64,000 bases of DNA, from positions 96,423 to 160,422 of the forward strand of contig DOAQ01000048.1 in the NCBI GenBank assembly GCA_003506435.1, given 5' to 3'. Both the position numbers and the translations under genes were made by a program. The stretch comes from Prolixibacteraceae bacterium. Lineage in GTDB: Bacteria > Bacteroidota > Bacteroidia > Bacteroidales > Prolixibacteraceae. Each line of letters starts with the position of its first letter. Position 1 is the first letter of the stretch. Of the stretch, positions 45,909 through 54,540 are shown in pieces. The notes beneath the pieces were generated by a model that saw only the letters and a list, made by a program, of their open reading frames with translations, was not told the DNA's origin and did no database searches.

Positions 45909-45936
45909 TATTTAAAAAGAACAAAAAAAATTACAA

Positions 45937-46575
45937 TTAGTTTATTCTGAATGAATATAAATATGCAGGCCGTTGAACGCCGCCTTTTGTTTTCTCTTCC
46001 AGTTGAATGATCAGGTTCTGGCTAAGCACTTTCTTCCTGAAATTGCGGTTATCGATTTTTGACCCCATGATGGCTTCATATAAATTATGCAGTTGATTCA
46101 GCGGAAACTTTCGAGGGAGGAGGTTGTTGGCGATAGGTTTGTGCCATATTTTTCGTTGTAGCCACTGAAGGGATGTATGCACCATTTCAGGATGATCGAA
46201 CGGAAGTTCCGGCAGCTTTTCCACAGGATGCCAGGCCACCTCGCGGGCGTGAGAACCGGCCATCAGTTCGAAAACATCGGGCCGTACCAGTGCGCAATAC
46301 ACCGTTGAAATAACCCTTCCAGCCGGATACCGGTTCACTTCTCCAAAAACTGCAATCTGCGAAAGAAACAGATCGTGAACACCGGTCAGTTCGTTGAGCA
46401 AACGTTTTGCCGCATCATCCGGATTCTCGTCCAGATAAATGTACCCGCCAGGCAACGACCAACTGTTCATCGCTGGTTCCTTGTCGCGCCGGATAAGTAA
46501 TAGTTTCAATCCTTCCTGATCGAAACCAAAAACAGCACAGTCAACCGATAAATTGGGTATTATTTGCGACATCAT
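45937..46575 (-). CDS. Nudix-domain transcriptional regulator (NrtR/AraR-like)
   Basis: ATG 46575 gives 212 residues. An N-terminal Nudix-fold domain (residues 1-135) is followed by a winged-helix domain (about 145-212), the design of the NrtR group, which in Bacteroidota controls sugar pathways. The Nudix box is degraded: GGYIYLDENPDDAAKRLLNELTGV has Leu where the two key Glu of REUXEEXGU should be (shown here as RLLNELTG), so it probably binds rather than cleaves its ligand. Its gene adjoins the mannonate genes and both share a palindrome upstream. Confidence 0.85.
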   Translation of the reverse strand: MMSQIIPNLSVDCAVFGFDQEGLKLLLIRRDKEPAMNSWSLPGGYIYLDENPDDAAKRLLNELTGVHDLFLSQIAVFGEVNRYPAGRVISTVYCALVRPDVFELMAGSHAREVAWHPVEKLPELPFDHPEMVHTSLQWLQRKIWHKPIANNLLPRKFPLNQLHNLYEAIMGSKIDNRNFRKKVLSQNLIIQLEEKTKGGVQRPAYLYSFRIN

Positions 46576-46594
46576 TAAAATTTGCTGCAATATT

Positions 46595-46609
46595 ACGTAT
46601 TATTTACGT
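46595..46609. promoter_or_regulatory. candidate operator of the Nudix-type regulator, site 2
   Basis: ACGTA-N5-TACGT, a perfect 5-bp palindrome with a 5-base spacer, lies 20 bases before the regulator's ATG. It implies autoregulation. Confidence 0.55.
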
Positions 46610-46771
46610 TATTGTGTTAATAAGAAAATGAAAATGTGAATCTCTCACGATAAAATTATTATTTTTTATACTCTATTTCAGGAACTATAAAAAATCTCTT
46701 TTGGAGCTGTTTTTTGTCTCTGTTTCAGACAAACTTTTTTTTATAACTTGCAGCATCCAAAAAAGATCGTC

Positions 46772-47272
46772 ATGGAACAACTGTTTTGGTCGAAAAGCCT
46801 GTTTGGTAATAAACTTATCCTTACCCGGGGGCAGGAGCCTGTCGGGAGTATTGTGTGGGATAGTTTTTTTAGCGCCCGGGCTCAGGCGACCATCAACGGA
46901 CGTCGTTTTATGTTGAACCGTGAATTTTTTCTTTCCAGACTTGAGATTTACGATGCAGGCACCCAAATGCTTTTAGGCAGCATCATGATAAACTTGTTCA
47001 ATCCTCGCAGCGATGTGGTTATTAACGGCAAACGATTCGAGCTCGAAATAAAGAATTTTTGGCAATCGCGCTGGTCCTGGAAATTCAACGGAATGGAAAT
47101 CATCACCTATCAAAGCAACGAATTGATGAGCCGCGATAAAGGAGTAGTTGAATTGTTCAGCGCCTGCAATGAAGAAATAGAAGTTCTGCTACTGATGGGA
47201 TTGTTTGTTCGCAACCAGTTTCTGCTTTTCATGATGTTACTGATTATTCTTTTCCTGTTTGTGATTATCTGA
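46772..47272 (+). CDS. tail-anchored protein of unknown function
   Basis: ATG 46772 gives 166 residues. The N-terminal part is a compact beta-rich domain (repeating INGRRF and INGKRFELEIKNFW units, resembling the tubby/LURP-like fold in look only). The C-terminus is a strongly hydrophobic segment of about 21 residues that ends the protein, as in tail-anchored proteins. No signal peptide. I cannot name a family. The gene is isolated, with degenerate short repeats in the gap behind it (47275-47360). Confidence 0.65.
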   Translation: MEQLFWSKSLFGNKLILTRGQEPVGSIVWDSFFSARAQATINGRRFMLNREFFLSRLEIYDAGTQMLLGSIMINLFNPRSDVVINGKRFELEIKNFWQSRWSWKFNGMEIITYQSNELMSRDKGVVELFSACNEEIEVLLLMGLFVRNQFLLFMMLLIILFLFVII

Positions 47273-47410
47273 AATCTGATTGGTTATTGGTCATTCGATA
47301 TTGGTTATTTGTCTTTTTTTCTACTGCCTACTGTGACTGTCAACTGCGACTGAACACTGACTGTTCCAAATTTTGCTTTAAAATATCAAACATCTTTCTC
47401 TACAAAGCGC

Positions 47411-47418
47411 TACTTTTG
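47411..47418 (+). promoter_or_regulatory. -7 promoter element of the M24 aminopeptidase
   Basis: TACTTTTG matches TAnnTTTG exactly, 22 bases before the ATG at 47441. Confidence 0.55.
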
Positions 47419-47440
47419 AGCTTTCAAAAAATTGTTATCA

Positions 47441-48634
47441 ATGATTTACCAGGTACCTTCTTCGGAATTAACATCGCGGATGAGCCGTTTTTGCAGCCTC
47501 ATGGATACACACAACCCGGAATGGGAGATGGCGGTAGTATTCAGCAAAATCAATTTATATTATTTCACCGGCACCATGCCCGAAGGAATGCTGCTGATTT
47601 GCCGGAATACCGGGGCCACCCTCTGGGTACGCCGCAGCTACGAACGCAGCATCGACGAATCGCTTTTCAGCGACATCCGTTTCATGGAAAGTTTTCGCGA
47701 TGTGGCGGCTATTGTTAAACGTATTCCGGAAACTATTTATATTGAAACGGAAGTTGTTCCGCTGGCCATGTATCAACGGTTTCATAAGTATTTCCCTTTT
47801 GCGGAATTCAAGCCGCTCGACTATCAGCTTGCCATGACCCGTGCGGTCAAAAGTCAGTACGAACTTGATTTTATGGAACAGTCGGGGAAAAATCACCGGC
47901 GGGTACTGGAGGAACGTGTTCCCGGCCTACTGAAAGAAGGGATGAGCGAAGTGGATTTTGCAGGCGAACTTTACAAGGTAATGCTGGAAGAAGGTCACCA
48001 GGGAATGTCGCGTTTCGGCATGTTCAACACCGAAATTGTGATTGGTCACATTGCGTTTGGCACAAGTTCTATATATCCGACCAGTTTTAACGGACCGGGC
48101 GGAAATTACGGTATGGCCCCGTCGGTTCCGGTGCTGGGCAGCCGCGAGCGCAAACTCAAAAAGGGCGATCTGGTTTTTGTGGATATTGGGATGGGTGTAA
48201 ACGGTTATCATACCGATAAAACCAATACGTATATGTTCGGCGCTCCGATACCCGACGAGGCGATTGCTGCACACCGGCAATGTGTGGAACTGCAGCTCCG
48301 GATTGCGGAAATGCTGAAACCCGGAAATATTCCTTCAGTTATTTATGAGAAATGCATGGATAATTTGGATCCCGGGTTCTTGGAAAACTTTATGGGATTC
48401 GGAAAGCGGCAGGTTAAGTTTCTGGGGCACGGAATCGGACTGACCATCGATGAATTGCCTGTGCTGGCAAAAGGTTTCGACGAACCGTTGCAGGAAAATA
48501 TGGTATTTGCTGTCGAACCCAAAAAAGGGATTGAAAACGTTGGAATGGTAGGCATTGAAAATACTTTTGTGGTTGGCCCGCAGGGTGGGCGGTGCATTAC
48601 CGGCAATCATCCGGGACTGATGCTGGTTGAATAG
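47441..48634 (+). CDS. M24-family Xaa-Pro aminopeptidase-like protein
   Basis: The 397-residue protein (ATG 47441; the in-frame TTG at 47432 is less likely) has a creatinase N-domain and the pita-bread M24 fold. Metal ligands are intact: two Asp in DIGMGVNGYHTDKTN, His in GHGIGL, and Glu in VEPK and GIENT. It removes N-terminal residues preceding Pro, or acts as a related prolidase. It is cytoplasmic and monocistronic. Confidence 0.9.
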   Translation: MIYQVPSSELTSRMSRFCSLMDTHNPEWEMAVVFSKINLYYFTGTMPEGMLLICRNTGATLWVRRSYERSIDESLFSDIRFMESFRDVAAIVKRIPETIYIETEVVPLAMYQRFHKYFPFAEFKPLDYQLAMTRAVKSQYELDFMEQSGKNHRRVLEERVPGLLKEGMSEVDFAGELYKVMLEEGHQGMSRFGMFNTEIVIGHIAFGTSSIYPTSFNGPGGNYGMAPSVPVLGSRERKLKKGDLVFVDIGMGVNGYHTDKTNTYMFGAPIPDEAIAAHRQCVELQLRIAEMLKPGNIPSVIYEKCMDNLDPGFLENFMGFGKRQVKFLGHGIGLTIDELPVLAKGFDEPLQENMVFAVEPKKGIENVGMVGIENTFVVGPQGGRCITGNHPGLMLVE

Positions 48635-48814
48635 ATAAAACCGGCGCAGGAAGAGAAAGTCATACAGATTTGATCCTGATATTTCGATATTCCTCATTTT
48701 CTATTTGTTTTCCTGATTTTTGAAATCTCGAAAAGATCAAAAAAATAAGGAAGAATCGTTTTATTTGCTCCCTTAAATTCATACTTTGCAACCGAATTTT
48801 AAGACCTAACCGAC

Positions 48815-49930
48815 ATGATAATTTTTAGGGTTCATTTGATAATTTTGTTTTTATTCTTATCAATCCGGGGATATAGTCAGGAGCGTAAGGAGATAAATTT
48901 TCCCAACCTGCCGGGTTATTTAACGTTAAAGTGTGACTTTCATATCCATACCGTTTTTTCTGACGGGGATGTCTGGCCGACGATTCGTGTACAGGAAGCA
49001 TGGGCCGAAGGGCTCGATGCCATTGCAATAACCGATCATATTGAATATCGCCCTCATTCGCAGGATATTCCTTCCGATCACAACCGTTCGCATGAAATTG
49101 CATTGCCCTTGGCTGAACAACTGGGTATTATTTTAATCCGGGGAGGTGAGATAACCCGGAAAATGCCTCCCGGACATCTGAACGCGATATTTGTAAAGAA
49201 TGTAAACCTGCTGGAACGCGAAAGCTGGTTCGACGCATGTAAGGAAGCCAGGGACCAAGGGGCTTTTATAACATGGAACCATCCGGGCTGGAAAGTACAG
49301 CAGCCCGACCGGACTCTTTGGTGGAACGATCATACCCGCTTGCTGGAAGCCGGACTGCTCAATGGAATTGAAGTTGTAAACGATGATAGTTATTACCCGG
49401 AAGCTTTGCGATGGGCAAATGAAAAAAACCTGACCATTCTGGCCAATTCCGATATTCACGGGCCAACCGGTACAACATTCGATTTGGAAAAAAGTCACAG
49501 ACCTATTACCTTGGTTTTTGCAAAGGAACGGAGTCCGCAATCGATCAAGGAAGCTTTGATGAACCGTAGAACTGCTGCATATCATCGCGATAAATTATAC
49601 GGTGACAGGGCATTTTTAGCCCCTTTGTTTTTAGCTTCTGTTGAAATTCGTTCTGAACTACCGCGCCTCGAAAACATGCAGGTAAAATACATTGGGGTAC
49701 ATAATAATTCAGATATCGATTACAAGCTGAAGCAGCGGATTCCGTCAATTGGCTTTACTGCATCTCCATTGCTTACATTAAAAGCACACCGTACAACAGT
49801 ACTTGAAATCACCGGAACATCGGATGAAGTTAAAAATGTTTCAAACCTGAAATTATATTACGAGGTCGAAAACCTGATCGTTGCGCCGGGAGAAAGCCTT
49901 CCTGTTGTGCTTGAGATACAAAATTTTTAA
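48815..49930 (+). CDS. exported PHP-domain phosphodiesterase (Sb-PDE-like)
   Basis: The 371-residue protein has a signal peptide (cleavage near residue 20-21, YSQE). The PHP fold shows its metal-ligand blocks CDFHIHTVFSDG, ITDHIEY, NHPGW and NSDIHG, then a C-terminal beta domain (about 285-371). The best match in my memory is the Sb-PDE group of PHP phosphodiesterases, which cleave organophosphate diesters. With the GDPD cluster elsewhere in the window, this adds another exported phosphoesterase. Terminator follows. Confidence 0.82.
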   Translation: MIIFRVHLIILFLFLSIRGYSQERKEINFPNLPGYLTLKCDFHIHTVFSDGDVWPTIRVQEAWAEGLDAIAITDHIEYRPHSQDIPSDHNRSHEIALPLAEQLGIILIRGGEITRKMPPGHLNAIFVKNVNLLERESWFDACKEARDQGAFITWNHPGWKVQQPDRTLWWNDHTRLLEAGLLNGIEVVNDDSYYPEALRWANEKNLTILANSDIHGPTGTTFDLEKSHRPITLVFAKERSPQSIKEALMNRRTAAYHRDKLYGDRAFLAPLFLASVEIRSELPRLENMQVKYIGVHNNSDIDYKLKQRIPSIGFTASPLLTLKAHRTTVLEITGTSDEVKNVSNLKLYYEVENLIVAPGESLPVVLEIQNF

Positions 49931-49935
49931 ACTGA

Positions 49936-49960
49936 AAAAGCGGTGGTGGCCACCGCTTTT
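49936..49960 (+). terminator. terminator of the PHP phosphodiesterase gene
   Basis: AAAAGCGGTGG (49936-49946) and CCACCGCTTTT (49950-49960) are perfectly complementary around TGG, with a T-run at the end. Confidence 0.9.
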
Positions 49961-50397
49961 CTCTAAACAAACAACTAAAATTACCTTAACAAACTTTGCT
50001 TTTCTGCATTTCAATTTACCAATCAACCCCAAATTAAGTTCATAAATGAGCAAAGTCAACTCTGTTTACGTTGATTAAAAAAAGATAGTTTCATGTTTAT
50101 TTCGGTTTAACAAAAATTAACCGAAACGGAATATTTGTTGCTTGATATATACTTTGTAATCAGATGGATATATTGCATGTGTTTATTTTTCGATTATATA
50201 ATAATCTTGCAATTCACAATCAGAAGACGGGAGTGTTTGTCCGTATGCTGAATCGGTGGCGGCCTGATAATGCTTTCGACGGACGGTAGTTTGGCTCACG
50301 GTTGAGCTTGAAGGTGAAAAACCGGTTGTGAAAATACATGGTCTTTGTAAATATCGGGGCGTTGTTTTGTTCTGTATGTTTTAATCGAAGGATTTTT
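49961..50397. other. 437-base gap without a gene
   Basis: It contains an inverted repeat, TTTCGGTT (50100-50107) and AACCGAAA (50119-50126), of unknown role, and several AT-rich tracts. No frame, tRNA or riboswitch fold is convincing. It ends at the promoter element of the MNT gene. Confidence 0.6.
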
Positions 50398-50405
50398 TAC
50401 CTTTG
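50398..50405 (+). promoter_or_regulatory. -7 promoter element of the MNT-HEPN pair
   Basis: TACCTTTG matches TAnnTTTG exactly, 18 bases before ATG 50424. It overlaps the alternative TTG start at 50403, which is therefore rejected. Confidence 0.6.
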
Positions 50406-50423
50406 AAATATAAAATTTATGCG

Positions 50424-50747
50424 ATGAGAGTTAATAAAAAGATTGTGCTAAACGATTTGAATCATCTTTTAAAATCAAGGTTTTCTGATAATCTGAGGGA
50501 TGTTGTACTTTTTGGTTCTCAGATATATGGGAATGCTAATAAGGATTCTGATTATGATATTTTGATCATTCTCAGGCAGAAAGCGGATTGGAAAACAGAA
50601 CGTGAAATATCGGACATCTGTTATGAAATTGATTTGAAATATGATATAATAACGGATACACATATTCTCAGCGAAGCCGAGTTGTCAACATTAAGAGGAA
50701 AACAGCCTGTGTTTGTTAATGCAATTTCAAATGGACTACACGCATGA
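50424..50747 (+). CDS. minimal nucleotidyltransferase (MNT), antitoxin-type
   Basis: The 107-residue protein has the pol-beta nucleotidyltransferase motif LFGSQIYGNANKDSDYDILI (GS...G...DSDxD) and nothing else, as in MNT domains. In HEPN-MNT pairs MNT adds AMP to, and so silences, the HEPN ribonuclease. Its stop overlaps the next start in ATGA, implying translational coupling. Confidence 0.88.
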   Translation: MRVNKKIVLNDLNHLLKSRFSDNLRDVVLFGSQIYGNANKDSDYDILIILRQKADWKTEREISDICYEIDLKYDIITDTHILSEAELSTLRGKQPVFVNAISNGLHA

Positions 50748-51139
50748 TCACTGAAAATGACAGGGATGCTTTAATTGAGTATCGGTTAAATCAGGCATTT
50801 GATACAATTGAACTGGTTCGATTTCTTCTTGCCGGGAACAAATTAACAATAGCGATTAATCGTATTTATTACGGGATGTATTATGCTCTGACAGCCTTAG
50901 CTTTGAAAAATAAATTTGAAACATCAAAACATGGGCAGTTAATAGGTTGGTTTAACCGGGAGTTTATTGCCAGTAAGAAAGTTGATTCAAAATATGGGAG
51001 AATTCTACGGAATGCATATCAAAACAGAACAAAAAGTGATTATGATGCTTTTGTTCTGTTTTCTATTGCAGAGGTTGAGTCCATGCTGGAAGAAATGATG
51101 GAGTTTATTGGGAAGATAAAACAAATACTGGAAGAATAA
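50744..51139 (+). CDS. HEPN-domain protein, toxin-type partner of MNT
   Basis: The 131-residue all-helical protein belongs to the HEPN group (UPF0332 type), with AYQNRTKSDYDAF: an Arg followed by DYD near residues 93-103, where ribonuclease-type members have RxxxxH. The His is absent here, so RNase activity is not assured. Gene order MNT then HEPN with an ATGA overlap is typical of type VII-like modules. It could also act in DNA or RNA nucleotidylation without being toxic. Confidence 0.82.
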   Translation: MITENDRDALIEYRLNQAFDTIELVRFLLAGNKLTIAINRIYYGMYYALTALALKNKFETSKHGQLIGWFNREFIASKKVDSKYGRILRNAYQNRTKSDYDAFVLFSIAEVESMLEEMMEFIGKIKQILEE

Positions 51140-51153
51140 TTCATTCATAATGA

Positions 51154-51197
51154 GCATAAAAAAAGACCTCTGATTACTCAAAGGTCTTTTTTTATGC
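51154..51197. terminator. bidirectional terminator between HEPN and lpxA
   Basis: GCATAAAAAAAGACCT (51154-51169) pairs perfectly over 16 bases with AGGTCTTTTTTTATGC (51182-51197). A and T tracts on both sides allow stopping in either direction. Confidence 0.92.
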
Positions 51198-51228
51198 TGT
51201 TAGCAGTTATATCTTTTGAAAACATCGG

Positions 51229-52011
51229 CTAGTCCGGGAAGTATCCGCGGATGATGCCTCGTTTCGAGTCTTTCACAAATAAAAGAATTTCATCGCGTTC
51301 AGGAGAAGCAGGCATTTCGGCTTCAATAATTTCGGCAGCCTGCGAAGTATTCAACCCTTTCTGGTAGATGTAACGGTAAATATCCTGTATTTCGCGGATT
51401 TTGTCGTTGGTAAATTCGCGGCGGCGCAACCCGATGGAATTAATTCCAACGTACGATAGTGGTTCGCGGCCGGCTTTAATAAACGGAGGAACGTCTTTGC
51501 GTACCAGCGATCCGCCGCCAATCATCACGTGCGAACCGATGCGGCAGAACTGGTGTATTCCGGTCATTCCGGAAATAATTGCCCAGTCGTCGACGATTAC
51601 TTCTCCCGCCAGTTGTGTATTGTTTCCTAAAATAATATTATTTCCTACTTTGCAATCGTGTGCAATATGTACATAAGCCATAATCAGGCAGTTGTTGCCA
51701 ACCGTTGTTTTTCCTTTGGACGCAGTACCACGGTTTACGGTAACAAACTCACGAATGGTAGTATTGTTCCCGATCTCAACAGTGGTATATTCTCCCTGGA
51801 ATTTCAAATCCTGGGGGATTCCACCGATTACAGCTCCCGGAAAAATATTGCAGTTTTTTCCGATTCGTGTGCCCGGCAAAATTGTAACACTGGATCCGAT
51901 TCGTGTACCTTCTCCGATTACCACATCCTTATCAATCGAGACAAAAGGTTCAATAACTACGTTATCAGCTACTTTTGCTTCAGGATGTACATAAGCTAAT
52001 GGTTGTTTCAT
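51229..52011 (-). CDS. lpxA: acyl-ACP--UDP-N-acetylglucosamine O-acyltransferase
   Basis: LpxA transfers 3-hydroxyacyl to UDP-GlcNAc in the first step of lipid A synthesis. The 260-residue protein is a left-handed beta-helix of hexapeptide repeats with catalytic His in YVHIAHDCKVG and the C-terminal helical domain (IREIQDIYRYIYQKG). It is the last gene of the lpxD-lpxC/fabZ-lpxA operon, 18 bases after the fusion gene. Confidence 0.97.
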   Translation of the reverse strand: MKQPLAYVHPEAKVADNVVIEPFVSIDKDVVIGEGTRIGSSVTILPGTRIGKNCNIFPGAVIGGIPQDLKFQGEYTTVEIGNNTTIREFVTVNRGTASKGKTTVGNNCLIMAYVHIAHDCKVGNNIILGNNTQLAGEVIVDDWAIISGMTGIHQFCRIGSHVMIGGGSLVRKDVPPFIKAGREPLSYVGINSIGLRRREFTNDKIREIQDIYRYIYQKGLNTSQAAEIIEAEMPASPERDEILLFVKDSKRGIIRGYFPD

Positions 52012-52029
52012 GTGTATCTGTTTCTAAAA

Positions 52030-53415
52030 TTAATTCTTAACTATTTGAGCCATTAAATCGCCTTCGGCTACGAGAGCATCGCCTACAAAGCAAAAACCTC
52101 TCATATTGGCAATGCCTCTTCGTATAGGCGATGTTAATACAACTTTTATGATGAGAGTGTCACCCGGCACTACTTTTTTTCTGAATTTCACATTGTCGAT
52201 TTTCAGAAAATAAGTTGAGTATTTCTCGGTTTTGTCGTGAAGGACGTACAATCCGCCGGTCTGGGCCATTGCTTCAATGATCAGTACTCCCGGCATCACA
52301 GGTTCTTCAGGAAAATGACCTGCAAAAAACGATTCGTTGTTGGTTACATTTTTTACGCCGACAATGTATCTGTCTTTTATTTCAATGACTTTGTCGACCA
52401 GTAAAAACGGGAATCGGTGTGGTAAATACGTTCGTATTTTGACATTGTCCATCAATGGTGGAAGCGATGGATTGTATTCAGGTATAGCTGTTTCGGCCTC
52501 CGATTTTTTTATTTCTTTTTGAAGAAGCGCTGCAAATCCGGTATTGATTCCGTGTCCGGGCTTGGTTGCAATGATGCGGCCTTTGATACGTTTCCCTGCC
52601 AGTGAAAGGTCGCCGATCACATCAAGAAGTTTGTGGCGCGCGCATTCATTTTCAAACTGAAGATCAATATTATTCAACACTCCCTGAGGTTTCACTTCCA
52701 CTCGTTTGTGGTTGAATAAATCAGCCAGCCGGTCCAGTTCTTCCTGGCTGACCTGCCGGTCCATAATGACAATGGCATTGTCAAGGTCGCCACCTTTTAC
52801 CAGGTTGTTCTTCTGCAAAAACTCAAGCTCATGCAAAAAAACAAAAGTTCGGCAGGGCGAAATCTGAGTTTGGAAATTTTCCAGTTTTTCCAACGTGGCA
52901 AACTGGTTGTTGAGAACATTCGAGTTGAATGCAATCATCACGTTCAGGCAGTAATCATTGTCGGGAAGCGCGATAATTTCAGAACCGGTTCTTTCGTCTT
53001 TCAACGCAATTTTTTCTTTTATGACGAAATATTCCCGTTCAGCATCCTGTTCAACAATCCCGGCCTTTTCAATTGCTTCAACAAAATATTTGGAACTGCC
53101 GTCCATGATGGGCACTTCTTCATTGTCAATTTCAATCAAAACATTATCCAGATCAAGTCCCGTTAATGCTGCCAAACTATGTTCGATGGTACTTATCCGT
53201 GCGTTTTCTTTTCCAATGACCGTTCCCCTTGATGTGTCAATAACAAGTTCAGCGCTTGCCTCAAGAATTGGTTTGTCTTCCAAATCAATGCGTTGAAATT
53301 TGAATCCGTGGTTGACAGGCGCCGGTTTAAATTTCATGGTAACAATGCACCCGGTGTGTAATCCTTTTCCACTCAGGGAAAATTCACGGGCGAGTGTTTT
53401 CTGTTTAATTATCAT
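52030..53415 (-). CDS. lpxC/fabZ: LpxC-FabZ bifunctional enzyme
   Basis: The 461-residue protein joins two enzymes: LpxC, the Zn-dependent UDP-3-O-acyl-GlcNAc deacetylase (residues 1 to about 300, with His in EHSLAAL and the HKLLDVIGDL metal site), and FabZ, the 3-hydroxyacyl-ACP dehydratase (about 315-461, LPHRFPFLLVDK and the catalytic GHFPEEPVMPG). The fusion is the standard arrangement in Bacteroidota. It links lipid A acyl-chain supply and use. Confidence 0.97.
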   Translation of the reverse strand: MIIKQKTLAREFSLSGKGLHTGCIVTMKFKPAPVNHGFKFQRIDLEDKPILEASAELVIDTSRGTVIGKENARISTIEHSLAALTGLDLDNVLIEIDNEEVPIMDGSSKYFVEAIEKAGIVEQDAEREYFVIKEKIALKDERTGSEIIALPDNDYCLNVMIAFNSNVLNNQFATLEKLENFQTQISPCRTFVFLHELEFLQKNNLVKGGDLDNAIVIMDRQVSQEELDRLADLFNHKRVEVKPQGVLNNIDLQFENECARHKLLDVIGDLSLAGKRIKGRIIATKPGHGINTGFAALLQKEIKKSEAETAIPEYNPSLPPLMDNVKIRTYLPHRFPFLLVDKVIEIKDRYIVGVKNVTNNESFFAGHFPEEPVMPGVLIIEAMAQTGGLYVLHDKTEKYSTYFLKIDNVKFRKKVVPGDTLIIKVVLTSPIRRGIANMRGFCFVGDALVAEGDLMAQIVKN

Positions 53416-53442
53416 GTCAAAAAAAATATTCTTTCTGTTCTT

Positions 53443-54489
53443 CTATTTCAGTCCTATTTGTTCTTTCAGGGCTGCCAGTTCTTTTTCCAGATTGATAACC
53501 TGTTCCCTGAGTTGAGGTAACCTGCGGTATACCACAACCACTTTTGCTGCTTGCGATATGTCCATTGCAGGGGCGCCAAGCATGACTTTGTCGTCTTTTA
53601 TATTATTGGTTACCCCGCACATGGCGCCAAGAGTAACATTATTTCCTATGTTTAAATGACCTGCTACCCCAACCTGGCCGCCAAATGTACAGTTTTTCCC
53701 GACTTTCACTGATCCGGCCAGACCTGTAAGCGCTGCCATAACTGTGTTTTCTCCCACTTCGCAGTTGTGGGCTATTTGTATCAGGTTGTCCAGTTTAACT
53801 CCTTTGTGAATAATGGTAGATCCCATTGTCGCACAATCAACGGTGGTGTTGGCTCCAATCTCAACCTGATCTTCGAGAATTACATTTCCGACCTGTGGTA
53901 TTTTTTTGTACGAACCATCACCGGTAGGGGCGAATCCGAAGCCATCGGCCCCGATTACACAACCGGCATGCAATATGCACAATTCACCGATTTTACAATC
54001 TTCGTAAATCTTTACACCTGCATATATAATGGTATTGTCTTTAACAACTACATTGTCGCCAATATAAACGTGAGGGTAGATTTTTACATTATTACCAATC
54101 CGGACGTTTTTGCCAATGTAAGAAAAAGCTCCAATGTAAATGTTTTTGCCGACAGTTGCCGAAGCGTCAATATACGATGGATTTTCAATCCCCGATTTTG
54201 TTCCTTTGGCTTGCTGATATAGATCAAGAAGTGAGGCAAACGCTTCGTAAGCATTGTCAACCCTGATCAACGTAGCTTTTATTTCTCCTTCTGCAACAAA
54301 ATCCTTATTGACCAATACAATCGTTGCATCGGTTTCGTAGATATATTTATTGTATTTAGGATTTGCTAAGAATGCTAATGTTCCAGGTTTACCGTCTTCG
54401 ATTTTCGATATGTTGTTTACTGTTGCATTCGGATCTCCTTCAATGATGCCATTCAGGAAATCAGCAATGCTCGTGGCTTGAAATTCCAT
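53443..54489 (-). CDS. lpxD: UDP-3-O-(3-hydroxyacyl)glucosamine N-acyltransferase
   Basis: LpxD adds the second 3-hydroxyacyl chain in lipid A synthesis. The 348-residue protein has the N-terminal uridine-binding domain (about 1-100), the hexapeptide beta-helix with the catalytic His in IQIAHNCEVG and a C-terminal coiled helix (LREQVINLEKELAALKEQ). It is first in the operon; an exact -7 element (54511-54518) precedes it. Confidence 0.96.
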   Translation of the reverse strand: MEFQATSIADFLNGIIEGDPNATVNNISKIEDGKPGTLAFLANPKYNKYIYETDATIVLVNKDFVAEGEIKATLIRVDNAYEAFASLLDLYQQAKGTKSGIENPSYIDASATVGKNIYIGAFSYIGKNVRIGNNVKIYPHVYIGDNVVVKDNTIIYAGVKIYEDCKIGELCILHAGCVIGADGFGFAPTGDGSYKKIPQVGNVILEDQVEIGANTTVDCATMGSTIIHKGVKLDNLIQIAHNCEVGENTVMAALTGLAGSVKVGKNCTFGGQVGVAGHLNIGNNVTLGAMCGVTNNIKDDKVMLGAPAMDISQAAKVVVVYRRLPQLREQVINLEKELAALKEQIGLK

Positions 54490-54510
54490 ACATTTAAGTC
54501 TTAAGCGCTA

Positions 54511-54540
54511 CAAAAATAAATTAAATTACTTAATGTCCAA
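54511..54540 (-). promoter_or_regulatory. promoter of the lpxD-lpxC/fabZ-lpxA operon
   Basis: On the minus strand TTG (54538-54540), 19 bases, then TATTTTTG (54511-54518), an exact TAnnTTTG. The leader is short, about 15 bases. The promoter overlaps the 3' end of the HD-domain gene, so lpxD can be expressed alone. Confidence 0.65.

Noticed and set aside
46000..46575. Catalytic Nudix hydrolase
   Set aside because: The Nudix box has lost key Glu residues and a winged-helix domain follows, so a regulator is more likely.
47287..47718. 143-residue frame overlapping the M24 aminopeptidase gene
   Set aside because: It overlaps the real gene in another frame and starts in repetitive intergenic DNA.
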